A DNA stretch of 64,000 bases, taken from contig CAXTAO010000010.1 of assembly GCA_964242625.1 (NCBI GenBank), forward strand, positions 22,250 through 86,249. The letters are read 5' to 3'. The notes beneath the pieces were generated by a model, which saw only the letters and a program-made list of their open reading frames with translations, was not told where the DNA came from and did not search any database. How positions within the stretch are numbered: the stretch's first letter is position 1; every line of letters begins with the position of its first letter. Source of the DNA: JASLDZ01 sp964242625 (GTDB lineage Bacteria > Pseudomonadota > Alphaproteobacteria > Caulobacterales > Caulobacteraceae). The translations under genes and the position numbers were made by a program. This document shows positions 7,859 through 17,182 of this stretch, in pieces.

Positions 7859-9286
7859 CTAGAACTGCGCCTGGATCTCGCGACCGGCGCGCTGGAGCGT
7901 CACCGCCCAGCCATTGGGCTGGTCGAGCGCCGCGGCCAGCCCCGCCGTGGTGGAGATCCGACGGCCGTTCACCGCGGTGACCACATCGCCCGGGCGGAAG
8001 CCCTGCTGGGCGGCGATCCCGCCGACCGCAGTGATCAGCACGCCCGGCTGGAACGGGTCGGCGTCGTACTGGTCGGCGCTGGCGGGCGATAGGCTCACCA
8101 CCTGCGCGCCCGAAAGGGGCTGGCGGCCCGACAGCCGGCGCGGATCTGCGGCGGGCTCGGCGGGCGGGTTTGACAGGCGCACGCGCACGGTGCGGGCCAC
8201 GCCCGCGCGGGTAATCCCGAGGCTCAGCTGATCGCCGGCGCTGTGGGTGGCGGCGGCGTAGTTGACGCTGGCCTCGTCGTTGACCGCCTGGCCGTCGACG
8301 GTGGTGATGATGTCGCCCGCGCGCACCCCGACCGCGTCGGCCGGCCCGCCCGGGTAGACCGCGGCGGCCAAGACGCCCTGCGGCCGGTCGAGACCCAAGG
8401 AGCGCGCGGTCTCGGCGTCCACCGCCTGCAGCTTGAGGCCGAGCCAGGCGCGGCGCACGCGGGTGGCCCCGCCCACCGCGCTCTCAACCACGCGCCGCAC
8501 CAAGGGCGCGGGTATGGCGAAGCCCACGCCCGTGGAGCCGCCCGAGCGGGACACGATGAAGGTGTTCACCCCCACGAGGTTGCCGCTCATGTCGACGAGC
8601 GGGCCGCCCGAGTTGCCCGGGTTGATGGGGGCGTCGGTCTGGATGTAGCTGCCGAAGTCCCCCGCGCCTCCGCCCGCCGTACGGCCCAAGGCCGAGATGA
8701 TGCCGTTGGTGACGGTCTGGCCCACGCCGAAGGGGTCGCCGATCGCCAGCACGAGGTCGCCCACCTCGATGTCCGAACGGTCGGCGATGGGCAGCACGGG
8801 CAGGCGCTCGCCGTGGGTGTCGATCTTGAGGACGGCGAGATCGGAGCGCGGATCGTCCAGCAGCACCTTGGCTGTGAACTCGCGCCGGTCGGCGAGGGCT
8901 ACCGTGATCTCCTGCCCGCCCTCGATCACGTGGTGGTTGGTGATCACGAGCCCGTCGGCGCGCACGATGGCGCCCGAGCCGAGGGAGCCCTGCACCTGCT
9001 CGCGCGGAAGGCCCATGCCGCCGCCGAAGAACTCGAAGAACGGGTCCACCTGGGTGCGCACGATGCGCTTGGAGGAGATGTTGACCACCGCCGGCGCCGC
9101 GTTGCGCACCACCGGCGCGAAGCTCAGCTTCATCGTCGCGAGGTCGCGCGGCGGCTGGCGGTTGGGCTGGACGAGGCCCGCGGCGGCGCGGCTCTGCGGT
9201 GTCTGCGCAGCGCCCGGCTCCGGCCGCGAGCAGGCGGCGACCAGCGCCAGGATCGACAGGGAGATGGCGAGGCGGGAACGGCGCAT
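7859..9286 (-). CDS. Lipoprotein-type HtrA/DegP serine protease with two PDZ domains
   Basis: 475 residues. The N-terminus is a lipoprotein signal (LALVAACS, Cys 19), unlike the soluble periplasmic DegP of enterics. The trypsin-like domain shows the triad His119 (TNHHVIEGG), Asp149 (DPRSDLAVLK) and Ser226 (NPGNSGGPL). Two PDZ-like regions follow: ~262-350 with RRAWLGLKLQAVD and AGDIITTVDG, and ~385-470 with VLITAVGGIAAQQGFRPGDV. Expected role: periplasmic protein quality control at the membrane. ATG at 9286 is placed by the signal sequence; there is no good ribosome site. A Tet-type MFS gene lies 68 bases upstream in the same direction. Confidence 0.92.
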   Translation of the reverse strand: MRRSRLAISLSILALVAACSRPEPGAAQTPQSRAAAGLVQPNRQPPRDLATMKLSFAPVVRNAAPAVVNISSKRIVRTQVDPFFEFFGGGMGLPREQVQGSLGSGAIVRADGLVITNHHVIEGGQEITVALADRREFTAKVLLDDPRSDLAVLKIDTHGERLPVLPIADRSDIEVGDLVLAIGDPFGVGQTVTNGIISALGRTAGGGAGDFGSYIQTDAPINPGNSGGPLVDMSGNLVGVNTFIVSRSGGSTGVGFAIPAPLVRRVVESAVGGATRVRRAWLGLKLQAVDAETARSLGLDRPQGVLAAAVYPGGPADAVGVRAGDIITTVDGQAVNDEASVNYAAATHSAGDQLSLGITRAGVARTVRVRLSNPPAEPAADPRRLSGRQPLSGAQVVSLSPASADQYDADPFQPGVLITAVGGIAAQQGFRPGDVVTAVNGRRISTTAGLAAALDQPNGWAVTLQRAGREIQAQF

Positions 9287-9334
9287 CGGGTGCTGGAGGG
9301 CGTCCTGTGAAGCTCGGGAGAGCGCGTCGCCGAT

Positions 9335-9350
9335 GCCCGCCCAAGCGGGC
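9335..9350 (-). terminator. Hairpin just after the MFS gene
   Basis: A 6-bp inverted repeat, GCCCGC/GCGGGC, with a four-base loop starts four bases past the MFS stop codon. No T-run follows, so it may only attenuate or stabilise the transcript before the htrA gene. Confidence 0.35.
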
Positions 9351-9354
9351 GCAA

Positions 9355-10683
9355 CTATGGCGCGGCGGCGGTGTCGAGGTGGGGTGCGCCCACGGTGATC
9401 AGCGCCGCCGCCACGTAGAGCCCGGCCGCCACGAAGAGCGCCACCCCCGGCAGCTGGCGTCCGCCCGATATCGACCAGGCGAAGAGACTCGTGAAGAAGA
9501 TCGGTCCAACCAGCCCGGTCAGCGCCATGACGCCGGCGTTCGCACCCTGCAGCCGCCCCTGCATGGTGCGCGGGACGCGCCTTGTCATCACGCCCTGCAG
9601 CCCCGGCATGATGAGGCCCGACATGGCCGAGAAAGGCACGCCGAGCCAGTAGATCCACCCCACCGGCGCCGCGCCGTAGATTATGAAGGCGGCGGTGCCG
9701 AAGGCAAAGCCCGTGTAGATCGCGGTGCGTTCGCCGAAGCGCTTCACGAACGGTTTGATCACGGTCCACTGCACGATCATCGAGGCCCCGCCAGACGCCA
9801 TCAGCGCCGCGCCGACCAGCGTCGGTCCCCAGTGATACCTGTAGCCGACGTACAGCACGAACGACGAGATGAAGACCTGCACCGCCAGGTAGAAGAGGAG
9901 CAGGATCAGCGCGAACCGCGGCAATTGCGGATGCGAGCCGTAGACCTTCATGGAGCTGATCGGGTTGGCGTTCCTCAGCTGGAACGGCGCGCGTCGGTCG
10001 AGCGGCAGCGACTCGGGCAAGACGAAGAAGCCGTACACGGCGTTGAGGAGCGAGAAGCAGGCCGCACCCCAGAACGGCGCCCGCGGCCCCAGGTGCGCCA
10101 GGAGGCCGCCGAGCCCCGGGCCGATGATGAAGCCGACGCTGAACACCGTGCCCATCAGGCCGAAGGCGGCCGCGCGCTTGCTGTCGTCCGGCTCGTCGGC
10201 GTTGAGGTCGGCGATATACGCGTTGGCGGTGGAGAAGGAGGCGGCCGTCATGCCGCTGATGATCCGCCCCACGAACAGCCAGCCGAGCGAGGGGGCGAGC
10301 GCCATAAAGACGAAGTCGCAGCCCAGGCCGAAGATCGAGGCGAGGAGCACCGGCCGCCGCCCGAACCGGTCCGAGAGCGCGCCCTGGAAAGGCGAGAAGA
10401 TGAACTGCATCAGCGCGAAGGCCGCGCCGAAGTAGCCGTAAACCTGCGCGCCCTTCGCCTCGTTCCCGACAAAGCCGACCACAAGCGGCGGTAGGACCGG
10501 GATGATGATCCCGATCGAGACGATGTCGATCAGCGCGGTCGCTAGGATGAAGGCGACCGCCGCCTTGCGCGCGGGCGCGGTGGGCGCCGCGGCCCGCGGC
10601 CCCTGGCCGGCGGCGAGCTGGGAGGGGTCGAGCGGCGCGCCGGGAAGGGTGGTCTCGGCCGCGCGGGCCGTCTCGTCGTCCAT
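9355..10683 (-). CDS. TetA-type MFS efflux transporter
   Basis: 442 residues, twelve predicted membrane helices preceded by an unusually long (~40 residue) Ala/Pro-rich cytoplasmic N-terminus. Motif A appears as GALSDRFGRRPVLL between helices 2 and 3, and the helix-5 antiporter-like motif as GPGLGGLLAHLGP; ALIDIVSIGIIIPVLPPLV in helix 1 is typical of the TCR/Tet subfamily. Drug:proton antiport across the inner membrane is the expected activity, but tetracycline itself cannot be assumed. It lies 55 bases after the phosphodiesterase gene, separated by a GC-rich palindrome, so it could be an independent unit. Confidence 0.85.
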   Translation of the reverse strand: MDDETARAAETTLPGAPLDPSQLAAGQGPRAAAPTAPARKAAVAFILATALIDIVSIGIIIPVLPPLVVGFVGNEAKGAQVYGYFGAAFALMQFIFSPFQGALSDRFGRRPVLLASIFGLGCDFVFMALAPSLGWLFVGRIISGMTAASFSTANAYIADLNADEPDDSKRAAAFGLMGTVFSVGFIIGPGLGGLLAHLGPRAPFWGAACFSLLNAVYGFFVLPESLPLDRRAPFQLRNANPISSMKVYGSHPQLPRFALILLLFYLAVQVFISSFVLYVGYRYHWGPTLVGAALMASGGASMIVQWTVIKPFVKRFGERTAIYTGFAFGTAAFIIYGAAPVGWIYWLGVPFSAMSGLIMPGLQGVMTRRVPRTMQGRLQGANAGVMALTGLVGPIFFTSLFAWSISGGRQLPGVALFVAAGLYVAAALITVGAPHLDTAAAP

Positions 10684-10710
10684 GCTCCGCCCCCGCCCGG
10701 CCTCGTCTTA

Positions 10711-10726
10711 CCGCCCGGCCGGGCGG
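10711..10726 (-). terminator. 16-base perfect palindrome between phosphodiesterase and MFS genes
   Basis: CCGCCCGGCCGGGCGG can fold as a 6-bp stem with a GGCC loop. It lies 13 bases after the phosphodiesterase stop on the minus strand. No T-run follows, so terminator function is plausible but unproven. Confidence 0.4.
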
Positions 10727-10738
10727 CCGCGCCAGGGC

Positions 10739-12001
10739 TCAGCGCGCAGGCTGGCCCGCCGCGAGCATGCCCGAGACCTCGTCCAGCCGTCCATCGCCCG
10801 GGGCGGGCGAGATCCGCAGCAGGCGCGCAAGGAGCGGCGCCACGTCGACGTTGTCGAAGGCGGGCTGGACGTAACCGCGCCGGAAGGCTGGCCCATGCGC
10901 GACGAAGAGCGCGTCCATGTGCGGATCGGCGGGATCGTAGCCGTGCTCGCCGGCGGGAACTTCGCGGGGCGGCTGACCCGGTTGCGGGCGGCGGGCGTAC
11001 ATCCATCCGCTCTGCGCCACGCACACCACCGGCGGTATGCGAGGATGGGCGCCGTAGTGCAGGTGCGCGGGCAGATCCGCCTTGCGCCAGCATTTTCCGT
11101 GCGGCGTGCGCCAGGCGAGAAGGCGCAGGAGCGCGGCGGGGCCGCCCGGACCGTGCGGCGCGATCTCGGCCACGGGTCCCAGCGTCACCGCCGCGAGGTC
11201 GCCCGCGGGCGCCGCGTCTTCTAGGTAGAGGAGGCGCGAGGCGGAGGTGGCCGCCATGCCGTGGTCGGCCACGATCACGAGTTCGGCGCTCTCGGACAGG
11301 CCGCGGGCGCGCAGCCCGGCGACAAGGCGCGCCAGCGCCGCGTCCGTCTCTGCCAGCGCGCGGTCGACCTCGGGCGCGTCGGGGCCGTGCTCGTGGCCTG
11401 CGTGGTCCACCGCGTCGAAGTAGAGGGTCAGGAAGTGCGGGCGCTTGCCGGCGGGCAGGTCGAGCCAGTCCAAGAGGAGGTCGACCCGCTGGTCGGGGGT
11501 GACCGCGCCGTCGTAGTGGGCCCAGTGGTCCGGGCGCAGCCCCCCGATCTCGGCCTCCGAGCCCGGCCAGAACAGGGTGGCGGTGCGGAGGCCCGCGCGC
11601 TTGGCGGTCGCCCAGATCGGCTCGCCCCCCGCCCACCAGCGCCCGTCCGAGACCGCCGCGTAGTCGCCGAGGTTGAAGCGGCTGTCGGGCTGGATGGCGG
11701 GGTCGACCATGGTGTTGTGGACGATGCCGTGGTGGTCGGGCCTCAGCCCCGTGACGAGCGTGTAGTGGTTCGGGAAGGTCACGCTCGGGAACGACGGGTG
11801 CATGGCCGTCGCGCGAACGCCGTCGCGCGCCAGGTCGGACAGGGTGGGGGTGAGGCCCCGGCCCAGATAGTCGGCGCGAAAGCCGTCGATCGACACCAGG
11901 ATCACGGGCGGCCGGTCGGGCGCCGGCGCGACAGCCACGGCCGCGGCCGCCGTCGGGCCGCCAGCCGGGGCGGCAAGGGCGAGCGCGAGGGCGATCGGCA
12001 T
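10739..12001 (-). CDS. Secreted nucleotide pyrophosphatase/phosphodiesterase (NPP) family protein
   Basis: 420 residues. A hydrophobic N-terminus (PIALALALAAPAGG) without a basic n-region suggests export. The alkaline-phosphatase-superfamily site follows NPP spacing: metal Asp39 in SIDGFRADYL, nucleophile Thr75 in FPSVTFPNHYTLVTG, then metal residues in DAVDHAGHEHGPD and VIVADHGMA, and a distal His in EHGYDP. NPP enzymes hydrolyse nucleotide or phospholipid phosphodiesters; the substrate is unknown here. An in-frame TAA lies four codons upstream, so ATG 12001 is the first possible ATG. It follows mce by 46 bases and precedes the MFS exporter. Confidence 0.87.
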   Translation of the reverse strand: MPIALALALAAPAGGPTAAAAVAVAPAPDRPPVILVSIDGFRADYLGRGLTPTLSDLARDGVRATAMHPSFPSVTFPNHYTLVTGLRPDHHGIVHNTMVDPAIQPDSRFNLGDYAAVSDGRWWAGGEPIWATAKRAGLRTATLFWPGSEAEIGGLRPDHWAHYDGAVTPDQRVDLLLDWLDLPAGKRPHFLTLYFDAVDHAGHEHGPDAPEVDRALAETDAALARLVAGLRARGLSESAELVIVADHGMAATSASRLLYLEDAAPAGDLAAVTLGPVAEIAPHGPGGPAALLRLLAWRTPHGKCWRKADLPAHLHYGAHPRIPPVVCVAQSGWMYARRPQPGQPPREVPAGEHGYDPADPHMDALFVAHGPAFRRGYVQPAFDNVDVAPLLARLLRISPAPGDGRLDEVSGMLAAGQPAR

Positions 12002-12047
12002 CAGCGGGCCTTATCGCCGCCGCGTGACAGGGCCGTGGCGGCGAGCG

Positions 12048-12470
12048 TCAGTGCGACGCGGGGGGCGCCTGCATCAACTCGACCAGCATCCCGCCCGTCG
12101 TGCGGGGATGCAGGAAGAGCACAGGCTCGCCGTGGGCGCCGATGCGCGGCTCGCCCGACCCGATCACCTGCGCCCCCCGGCGCACCAGTTCGTCGCGAGC
12201 GACCAGGAGGTCGTCCACCTCGAAACAGGTGTGGTGCTGACCGCCGCGCGGGTTCTTGAGCAGGAAGGCCGCGATCGGGCTCGCGTCGTCGATCGGCGCG
12301 ATCAGCTCGATCTCGGCGTTGGGCAGGGAGACGAAGCTCACCCACACGCCCTGCTCCGGCAAGGCGCGTTTGTCGCTGATCGCCGTCGCCCCGAACAGAT
12401 CGCGGTAGAGCGTCTGCCCTTCCTCGATGGTGGGAACGGCCACGCCCACGTGGTTCAGACGGCCGATCAC
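12048..12470 (-). CDS. mce: Methylmalonyl-CoA epimerase
   Basis: 140 residues, VOC fold. Signature features are RLNHVGVAVPTIEEG with the first metal His, EIELIAPIDDASPIAAFL, GGQHHTCFEVDD with the second His, and the terminal VELMQAPP carrying the metal Glu. It interconverts R- and S-methylmalonyl-CoA on the propionate/branched-chain degradation route to succinyl-CoA. GTG at 12470 follows the RNase J stop after one base, so it is in the nuo-birA-coaX-rnj transcription unit or a subunit of it. Length and motifs are normal. Confidence 0.94.
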   Translation of the reverse strand: MIGRLNHVGVAVPTIEEGQTLYRDLFGATAISDKRALPEQGVWVSFVSLPNAEIELIAPIDDASPIAAFLLKNPRGGQHHTCFEVDDLLVARDELVRRGAQVIGSGEPRIGAHGEPVLFLHPRTTGGMLVELMQAPPASH

Positions 12471-12471
12471 G

Positions 12472-14154
12472 TCAGCTCAGACGCGTCACGAGCGTCTCGA
12501 CCACGGGGCGGCGCTCCCAGATGCGCTGAGCCGACTTCTTCAGCGTGCGCGCGACCGCCTGCTCGACGAGCCGGTCGTCGTCGCGGGCCCCGCCATCGAG
12601 CCGGCGCACCGCGTTCTCCGCGTCGTCGGCGAGGTCGTCGAGCGCGTCGTCCAGCGGATACTCCTCGTCGCCCGGCAGGCCGATGGAGCGCACGGAGACG
12701 TCGGCGGCCAGGCGGCCGCGTTTGTCGAGAGTGACCGCCACCATCAAGGCGCCGTTGGAAGCCGCGTGGCGGCGCTCCCGCAGCGGCTCGGAGTTGGCGG
12801 GCGTCATCATGCCGCCGTCGACGTAGAGGAGGCCCGAGGGCGCCTCGTCGATCACCTCGGCGCGGCCGGGGGCCAGGCGCACCACCTCGCCGTTGCGCGG
12901 GGCCACCGCCTGCGGCGTCTGCAGGTCGCGCGCGAAGGCGACGTGCTCCAGGAGGTGGCGCCGCTCTCCGTGGGTCGGCACCGCGATCTCCGGGCGCACC
13001 CACTGGTACATCTCGCGCAGCTCGTCGCGGCACGGGTGGCCGGAGACGTGGATGCCCGGATGCTCGCGCTCGGTGTGCAGGCGCACACCGCGGTCGGCGA
13101 GCTTGTTCTGCAGGGTGCGGATCGGCACCTCGTTGCCCGGGATCACACGGGAGGAGAAGACGACCGCATCGCCCTGGCCCAGGCTCACGTGTGGGTGCGT
13201 TCCCTCGGCGATGCGGGCGAGCGCCGCGCGGGGCTCGCCTTGGCTGCCGGTGCAGAGGTAGAGCACCTTGTCGTCCGGGAAGTAGCCGGCTTCCGCGTCG
13301 CTGACGAACGGCTGCACATCGGTGAGCAGCCCCACCGAGCGCGCCGCGGCCGACATGCGGTGCATGGAGCGGCCGAGGAGGCACACGCGCCGGTCGTTCG
13401 CCTCCGCCGCGCGGATCACGCTGTCCATGCGCGCGACGTTGGAGGCGAAGCAGCCTACCGCCACCTTGCCCTTCAAGGGCGCGATCACCTTGGAGAGCGC
13501 GTCGCGCACGCTGGCCTCCGAGCCCGCGGTCCCGTCCACGAAGACATTCGTTGAATCACAAACCATGGCGAGCACCCCTTCGTCGCCAAGGCGGCGAAGC
13601 GCCCCCGCGTCGGTGGGTGCGCCGATGACGGGATCGGGATCGATCTTCCAGTCGCCCGTGTGCAGGACGACGCCCAGCGGCGTGCGGATGGCGAGTGCGT
13701 TCGGCTCCGCGGTGGAGTGCGTCATCGACACCAGCTCCACGTCGAAGGGGCCGAGCTTAACGTGGCCGCCCAGCGGCACGATCCTGATCGTCACGTCGTC
13801 GAGGATGCCCGCCTCGCGCAGCTTCTCGCGCACGAGAAAGGCGGTGAACGGCGTGGCGTAGATGGGCGCCTTGATCTGTGGCCAGAGCCACGCCACCGCG
13901 CCGATGTGATCCTCGTGCGCATGGGTGAGGAGTATGCCCTCGATCTCGCCGGCGTGCTCCTCGGCGAAGCGTGGATCGGGCAGGATGATCTCGACGCCCG
14001 GCGTGGTCTGGTCGCCGAAGGTCACGCCCATGTCCACGATGATCCAGCGCCGCTTCTGCGGCGGGCCGTAGCCGTACATGTTGAAGTTCATTCCGACCTC
14101 GCCCGAGCCGCCGAGCGGCAGGAAGACGAGTTCGTCGTTGGGGTGTGCGTTCAT
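12472..14154 (-). CDS. rnj: Ribonuclease J
   Basis: 560 residues. Metallo-beta-lactamase/beta-CASP ribonuclease with the metal motif THAHEDHIGAV (His78, His80, Asp82, His83), SMTHSTAEPNALAI, LHTGDWKIDPDP, and beta-CASP elements SSRVIPGNE and HVSGHPCRDEL. RNase J is an endo- and 5'-exoribonuclease in mRNA decay and rRNA maturation; alphaproteobacteria often carry it alongside RNase E. ATG 14154 overlaps the coaX stop as ATGA. The birA-coaX-rnj-mce order is a recurrent arrangement in this class. Confidence 0.95.
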   Translation of the reverse strand: MNAHPNDELVFLPLGGSGEVGMNFNMYGYGPPQKRRWIIVDMGVTFGDQTTPGVEIILPDPRFAEEHAGEIEGILLTHAHEDHIGAVAWLWPQIKAPIYATPFTAFLVREKLREAGILDDVTIRIVPLGGHVKLGPFDVELVSMTHSTAEPNALAIRTPLGVVLHTGDWKIDPDPVIGAPTDAGALRRLGDEGVLAMVCDSTNVFVDGTAGSEASVRDALSKVIAPLKGKVAVGCFASNVARMDSVIRAAEANDRRVCLLGRSMHRMSAAARSVGLLTDVQPFVSDAEAGYFPDDKVLYLCTGSQGEPRAALARIAEGTHPHVSLGQGDAVVFSSRVIPGNEVPIRTLQNKLADRGVRLHTEREHPGIHVSGHPCRDELREMYQWVRPEIAVPTHGERRHLLEHVAFARDLQTPQAVAPRNGEVVRLAPGRAEVIDEAPSGLLYVDGGMMTPANSEPLRERRHAASNGALMVAVTLDKRGRLAADVSVRSIGLPGDEEYPLDDALDDLADDAENAVRRLDGGARDDDRLVEQAVARTLKKSAQRIWERRPVVETLVTRLS

Positions 14155-14936
14155 CGGCTCGCTAGATGGGAGTTTCGTCGGTGGATTTCGAGCAGGCCGC
14201 GCAGGGTGAGGTCGCCGTCGAAGGTGTCGATCGCCGGCGTCGCGCCCTCGAAGAGCGAGGCGACCCCGCCCGTGCCGATCACGCGCATGGGGCGGCCCCA
14301 TTCGCCGCGGATGCGGCCGATCAACCCCTCGATCAGGCCGATGTAGCCCCAGAACACGCCCGACTGCATGGCTTCCACCGTGCCGCGCCCGATCACCCGG
14401 CCCGCGTCGGGGCGGCGGATGGCGATGCGCGGCAGACGCGCGGCCGCTTCGTGTAGCGCCTGCATGGAGAGGTTGATGCCCGGCGCGATCACGCCTCCCT
14501 CGAAGCCGCCGTCGGCCGCCACCACGTCGAAGGTGGTGGCCGTGCCGCTGTCGACGACGATGAGGTCACCCTCGTAGGCGGCGTGGGCGCCGATGGCGTT
14601 GACCAGCCGGTCGGCCCCCGCCTCGCTCGGCTTGTCGATGCGCACGGGTATGCCGAGCTCGGCGTTCTCGCCGATGACGAGCGGCTCCACGTGCAGGTAG
14701 CGTCGCGCCAGGTTGCGCAGGTTGAAGATCGACTGGGGCACCACGCTCGAGACGATGCAGGCGCTGAGCGCGCCGAGCTGCAGCCCGCTCATGGCCAGGA
14801 GCTGCGACAGCCACACCGCGTACTCGTCGGCGGTGCGCGAGCTCTCCGTGGCGCTGCGCCATTGAGCGATCCATCGCTCGCCGTCGTGCACGGCGAAGAG
14901 CGTGTTGGTGTTGCCCTGTTCGATGGCGAGGAGCAT
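14151..14936 (-). CDS. coaX: Type III pantothenate kinase
   Basis: 261 residues of the ASKHA fold: LAIEQGNTNTLFAVHDG (phosphate 1 loop; Glu replaces the Asp usual in many CoaX, as in other alphaproteobacteria), GADRLVNAIGAHAAY, VVDSGTATTFDVV, and GGVIAPGINLSMQAL. It makes 4'-phosphopantothenate, the first step of CoA synthesis from pantothenate, and complements panB further right in the window. The ATG is joined to the birA stop as TGATG and the 3' end overlaps rnj. Confidence 0.94.
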   Translation of the reverse strand: MLLAIEQGNTNTLFAVHDGERWIAQWRSATESSRTADEYAVWLSQLLAMSGLQLGALSACIVSSVVPQSIFNLRNLARRYLHVEPLVIGENAELGIPVRIDKPSEAGADRLVNAIGAHAAYEGDLIVVDSGTATTFDVVAADGGFEGGVIAPGINLSMQALHEAAARLPRIAIRRPDAGRVIGRGTVEAMQSGVFWGYIGLIEGLIGRIRGEWGRPMRVIGTGGVASLFEGATPAIDTFDGDLTLRGLLEIHRRNSHLASR

Positions 14937-15709
14937 CAGGCCGCCCTCCCCTCGCTCGCCGGCGCGGTCGCGCGCCCAAGAGGGAACACGTCACCCGCCG
15001 TGATGCGGCGCACGCCGCCGTCGGCAAGACGCAGCCGCAGGGCTCCGTCGGGATCGAGCCCTTCCGCCACGCCACGCACCGTCTCGTGGGGCAGGCGCGC
15101 CTCGCAGGGCTCGCCGAGGTAGGCGGCGCGCGCGGTCCAGGCCCGGGCCACCGCCTCGAATCCGTCGTGGTCCCACAGCGTCATGCGCCGTGCGAACGCC
15201 TCGGCCAGGAGTTCGGCCGCGCTCTCGACCGTGGGTGCGGCCACGCCTGGACGCAGGTGCGGGGCCAGCGCCGCGGTGGGCCGCTCGGCCTCGGGCGCAT
15301 GGGCGAGGTTGATCCCGATCCCCACCGCCAGCCACAGCCGCCCTTCGGGACGCGCGCCCGACTCGACCAGCACGCCCGCCGCCTTGCGCCCGTCCAGCAG
15401 GAGGTCGTTCGGCCACTTGAGCGCGAGACGGTCCTCGGAGACGAAGGCGGCCGCGGCGTCGAAGACCGCGAGCGCGGCGGTGAAGGCGATACGCGCGGCG
15501 TCCGCGGGGGCGCGCTCCGTGACGAGGAGGCAGGTCGCGGCCAAGTTGCCGGTCTCGGTCGACCAGGCGCGGCCGCGGCGCCCGCGTCCGGCCGTCTGCC
15601 GGCGCGCCACGATCCACAGCGGTCCCGCCTCTCCCGCCTCCGCCCGGCGACGCGCCTCGGCGTTGGTCGAGTCGAGCGTGTCGAAGAGCTGGAGGGGCGC
15701 GCGCTCCAC
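14936..15709 (-). CDS. birA: Biotin--[acetyl-CoA-carboxylase] ligase
   Basis: 257 residues. Catalytic-domain signatures are DSTNAEARRRAEAG, the biotin/ATP loop TAGRGRRGRAWSTETGNLAAT, and LKWPNDLLLDGRKAAGVLVE; a small C-terminal SH3-like domain closes the protein. There is no N-terminal helix-turn-helix, so this is the monofunctional ligase and not the BirA repressor. It biotinylates carboxylases, fitting propionyl/methylmalonyl metabolism nearby. GTG at 15709 abuts the nuoN stop (TAA then GTG) with no spacer. Confidence 0.93.
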   Translation of the reverse strand: MERAPLQLFDTLDSTNAEARRRAEAGEAGPLWIVARRQTAGRGRRGRAWSTETGNLAATCLLVTERAPADAARIAFTAALAVFDAAAAFVSEDRLALKWPNDLLLDGRKAAGVLVESGARPEGRLWLAVGIGINLAHAPEAERPTAALAPHLRPGVAAPTVESAAELLAEAFARRMTLWDHDGFEAVARAWTARAAYLGEPCEARLPHETVRGVAEGLDPDGALRLRLADGGVRRITAGDVFPLGRATAPASEGRAA

Positions 15710-17164
15710 TTACGGGGCGAGCTGGCCAAACGAGGCGGCCGCGAGCCGCGCCGCGGGCTCGAGCACCGGCAGGAACAGGTTGACGAGGAGGAAGGAGAAG
15801 CTCGCCGCCGCATAGCCGATGCCGGCCGCATCCTTCGGAGGCGCATCCACCACGCCGCCGGGCGCGGGGTCGAACCACATCGTCTTGATCAGCCGCAGGT
15901 AGTAGAAGGCCGCGACCACGCTCATCACCAGCGCGAACACCGCCGCCGGCCACATGGGCGTGGCCAGCGCGGCCTTGAACACGAACACCTTGCCCCAGAA
16001 GCCGGAGAACGGCGGCAGCCCCAGCGTCGAAAGCGAGAGCGCCGTCAGCGAGAGCGCCATGCCCGGCCGCTCGCGCACGAGCCCGGCGAAGTCAGACAGC
16101 TTCTCGATCGGTCGCCCGTCGCGCGAGAGCGCGGTGAGGATGGCGAAGAACCCCGTCACGTCGATGGCGTAGAGCGTCATGAAGACCAAGAGGCTCTCCA
16201 CCCCCTGCTGGGTGCCCGCCGCGAGGCCCACGAGCGCATAGCCCACGTTGGCGATCGACGAGTAGGCGAGAAGTCGCTTCAGATTGGTCTGCGCGAGGCC
16301 GGCGAAGGCGCCCACCGCGGTCGAGATCACCGCTATGGCGACCACCACCTGACCCCACTGGAACGTCGCGCCGGGGAAGGCCTGGGCGGTCGCGCGGGCG
16401 AACAGCACCATGGCCGCCACCTTGGGCGCGGCGGCGATGAAGGCCACCACCGGCGTCGGCGCGCCCTCGTAGACGTCGGGCGTCCACATGTGGAAGGGCG
16501 CGGCCGCCACCTTGAAGGCCAGGCCGCAGATCAGGAACACCAAGCCGAAGATCGTCCCCGTCCCGCCCGCGCCCATGCCGCCCTGGTGCACCGCCAGCGC
16601 GATGTCGGCGAAGCGCGTGGAGCCCGCGAAGCCGTAGATGAGGCTCGCGCCGTAGAGCAGGAGCCCCGAGGAGAGCGCGCCCAGCACGAAGTACTTCAGC
16701 CCCGCCTCCGAGGCGCGCGCGTCGTCGCGGCGGAAGGCGGCCAAGACGTAGGTCGGCAGCGAGAATAGCTCCACGCCGACATAGAGCGAGATCAGGTCTC
16801 CGGCGGAGACCATCATGCCCATGCCCACCGCCGCCAGGAGGATCAGCACGGGATACTCGAAGCGCGCGCCCTTCAGGCGCGTCAGCCAGCGCTCGCCCAG
16901 GACGAGCGTCGCCGCGCTCAGGAGGTAGACCACCACCTTGGCGTAGGCGGCGGCGCTGTCGGCGACGTAGCCGCCGTTGAAGGCGATGCCGCGCGGTCCG
17001 GTCCACGCCAGCGCACCCGCGATGACGAGGAGGAGCGCCGCGGCGTTGGCCACGAGCCGCGTGGCCTTGTCGGACAGGAAGGCGCCCGCGACCAGAAGCG
17101 ACAGCGCCCCCACGGTCAGGATGATCTCGGGATAGGCGAGCGCGATCGCGCCGGCGGGGAACAT
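15710..17164 (-). CDS. nuoN: NADH-quinone oxidoreductase subunit N
   Basis: 484 residues, about fourteen membrane helices of the Mrp-antiporter-like type. Typical segments are YVLAAFRRDDARASEAGLKY with the helix-5 region, KVAAAPFHMWTPDVYEGAP carrying the helix-7 Lys, and NLKRLLAYSSIANVGYALVG. It is one of three proton-pumping membrane-arm subunits of complex I. Last of the fourteen nuo genes, separated from nuoM by 18 bases and directly followed by birA. Confidence 0.96.
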   Translation of the reverse strand: MFPAGAIALAYPEIILTVGALSLLVAGAFLSDKATRLVANAAALLLVIAGALAWTGPRGIAFNGGYVADSAAAYAKVVVYLLSAATLVLGERWLTRLKGARFEYPVLILLAAVGMGMMVSAGDLISLYVGVELFSLPTYVLAAFRRDDARASEAGLKYFVLGALSSGLLLYGASLIYGFAGSTRFADIALAVHQGGMGAGGTGTIFGLVFLICGLAFKVAAAPFHMWTPDVYEGAPTPVVAFIAAAPKVAAMVLFARATAQAFPGATFQWGQVVVAIAVISTAVGAFAGLAQTNLKRLLAYSSIANVGYALVGLAAGTQQGVESLLVFMTLYAIDVTGFFAILTALSRDGRPIEKLSDFAGLVRERPGMALSLTALSLSTLGLPPFSGFWGKVFVFKAALATPMWPAAVFALVMSVVAAFYYLRLIKTMWFDPAPGGVVDAPPKDAAGIGYAAASFSFLLVNLFLPVLEPAARLAAASFGQLAP

Positions 17165-17182
17165 GGGCTCAGGCGGTCCTGG

